A DNA stretch of 64,000 nucleotides, from the NCBI GenBank assembly GCA_016748015.1, contig JAAOMT010000779.1:266081-330080 (forward strand), given 5' to 3'. Every line of letters begins with the position of its first letter. The first letter of the stretch is position 1. This DNA comes from Geosiphon pyriformis (taxonomy: Eukaryota > Glomeromycota > Glomeromycetes > Archaeosporales > Geosiphonaceae). Below, piece after piece: positions 62,641 through 64,000 of the stretch. The translations under genes and the position numbers were made by a program. Below the pieces are notes generated by a model. It worked only from the letters and a program-made list of their open reading frames with translations. It was not told the origin of the DNA and ran no database searches.

Positions 62641-64000
62641 CTGGGTTGAGTGTGGTAGTGGTTGGGTCTTGGTTGAGTGGAATTTTGAGGAATCAATTGG
62701 TTATTCGAACTGATTCTATTGTTGTTTACTTGGTATCAGTTTTGTGGTGTGAATTGATTCTGTGTAAGCAGTCTTCAAGCAGGTACTTGATAATGTTGTG
62801 TGGGCAGTTGTTGGTATTGCTGTTGGATTGGCTGTGGGACAGGCTGATAATAGTTATTTTGATATTGGGGTCTTGGTGGATAGTAAACTGGTAGTGGCAG
62901 TTGATAATAAGATTGCTGTGGTGGAGGGTAATGTTGATTACTTTTATTTTGTTGGTCTCGTTGTAGCTTTCTGCAATCTCTTTTCCAGTGGCCAGAGATT
63001 CCACAGTAATGGCAATTTTGAGGCTGGTTATTGGAAAGTGGTGCAAAGTTATTTTGATTTTGTCTTTGGGGTGGTTGATATCTTTGGGGTTGCTGTTGTT
63101 ATTGATTGGTGAAATAGTTTCAACCTTCTTTGTAAGTTGGTCAATTTTTTCCTCAGCTGCTGAGCTGGTTTCTCCAATTGTCAAATTTACAAGTTTTGTG
63201 TGATTGGCCTCTTTCATGGCCATTTTGTATCTTTTTGCATGCTGTATGGCAGAGTTTAAATCTTCTGGCGCATGTGGATGAATCTTTTTAATTAGTTTAT
63301 CTTTTAGACCAGCAATAAATTGATCCAAGATTTGAGCATCGGAATAATAATTGTTTGTTTCGAGTTGGCAAATTTGTCTGAGAAGTTTGTTGAATTTTTC
63401 AATATAAGTTATAACAGATTCGGAGGGTTCTTGTTTGATATTTTGAAAACAATTACAAAGGGTAATGGAAGTATTATTGTTGGTGAATTGTTCAAGGAAG
63501 GCTGCTTTGAAAGCATTCCAATTATTGAATGGAGTGGCCAAGTTTTCAAACTATTCTCCTGCTGTTCCTTTGAGAAAGTAGGGAATTGTTCTTAACATTC
63601 TGGCAACATTCCATCCATTTGCATCTCCAGCTTTAGTAATTTGGTCGAGCCATTCTTGGGGACTGGTCTCAATATCTTCTCCATTGAATTCAGGGATTTT
63701 TGTGATGTATGTTGTCATTTCGTCTTCTTCGTTTTCACTGTCTATTGATTCTTCTTCAGTTATTTCAGAGTTGTTTTCTTCGTTTGCTGCTGTCTCAGAG
63801 TGTTCACTTTGATTTTCAGCTAGAAAATCAAGGAGATTGGAACTAGTTTGAAGGGGTTTTTGTTGTCTGATGGGACTTCTGAGTGATGTAAAATCTTTTG
63901 GTCTTGCAAATCAATTCAAGAGTGAATTAGGTGTTTGTGCTTGTGCAAGTGAAGCTGGAAAAGGTGTGATAGTAAGTGGAAGTTTTGAACTGGTTCCTTG
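62640..64000 (-). pseudogene. Element B gag with CCHC zinc knuckle, N-terminus outside the window
   Basis: Gag forms the particle and binds element RNA. Readable in one frame from the right edge: acidic segment, EFNGEDIETSPQEWLDQI, FENLATPFNNWNAFKAAFLE (capsid-like Retrotrans_gag text), QFIAGLKDKL and IQHAKRYKMAMKEAN; then after a frame change the knuckle CHYCGISGHWKRDC (62973-63014), then Gln/Pro/Asn-rich sequence. Stops at 63911-63913 (TGA) and 63551-63553 (TAG) replace expected Trp codons. Confidence 0.85.

Larger units (their letters stand above)
55606..64000 (-). mobile_element. Ty3/Gypsy-like retrotransposon B with dUTPase in pol, right end outside the window
   Basis: Minus-strand order from the right edge: gag with zinc knuckle, aspartic protease, Cys-rich module, trimeric dUTPase, RT, RNase H, integrase (pol stop at 57404), a separate 239-codon frame, a 20-bp repeat block, then a putative 3' LTR. 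Same family architecture as A1/A2 but far better preserved. In-frame stops that I could align all fall at codons expected to be Trp, Arg or Gln. Confidence 0.85.

Overview
The window looks like nuclear DNA of an early-diverging filamentous fungus, most likely an arbuscular mycorrhizal (Glomeromycotina, Rhizophagus-like) species. I infer this from fungal housekeeping genes with many short GT-AG introns, very AT-rich spacers, and decayed LINE elements whose ORF1/ORF2 proteins resemble those abundant in Rhizophagus. No database search was possible.

Layout. 1-1490 (-): 3'-truncated makorin-type RING/CCCH ubiquitin ligase. 3491-5074 (+): TAN1/THUMPD1, the THUMP adaptor for tRNA acetylation. 5462-12290 (-): long decayed LINE with endonuclease, RT and RNase H. 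13556-32870: a very AT-rich graveyard of nested mobile elements: a (+) LINE ORF1 fragment, two truncated Ty3/Gypsy-like copies (A1, A2) with about 0.8-1 kb LTRs, a solo LTR, an inverted nested LTR, and a second (-) LINE. 34195-52442: a compact gene island: PCH2/TRIP13 (-), a small unknown gene (+), exocyst SEC6 (-), calcineurin A (+), VAM7-type PX-SNARE (+), a dead Fanzor (eukaryotic TnpB-like) gene (-), long-form RNase Z TRZ1 (-) and a tubulin-tyrosine-ligase-family gene (+). 54790-64000: a 5'-truncated LINE abutted by a third Ty3/Gypsy-like element (B, -), which runs off the right edge.

The most unusual items are (i) the Ty3/Gypsy-like family, whose pol has protease, a Cys-rich module and a complete five-motif trimeric dUTPase before RT, RNase H and integrase; (ii) the Fanzor relic, with a recognisable RuvC-I Asp, a substituted RuvC-II Glu and a half-lost zinc ribbon; and (iii) a consistent C:G-to-T:A decay signature, with in-frame stops in element B falling at TGG (Trp), CGA (Arg) or CAA/CAG (Gln) codons. 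This fits RIP-like or methyl-cytosine deamination.

The genes are unlinked housekeeping functions (ubiquitylation, tRNA modification and 3' processing, meiotic checkpoint, exocytosis, calcium signalling, vacuole fusion). SEC6/calcineurin and TRZ1/TTL are divergent pairs with short shared promoters (308 and 99 bp). Exon boundaries were derived by hand from GT-AG sites, reading-phase closure and family conservation; they are models, not transcript evidence.
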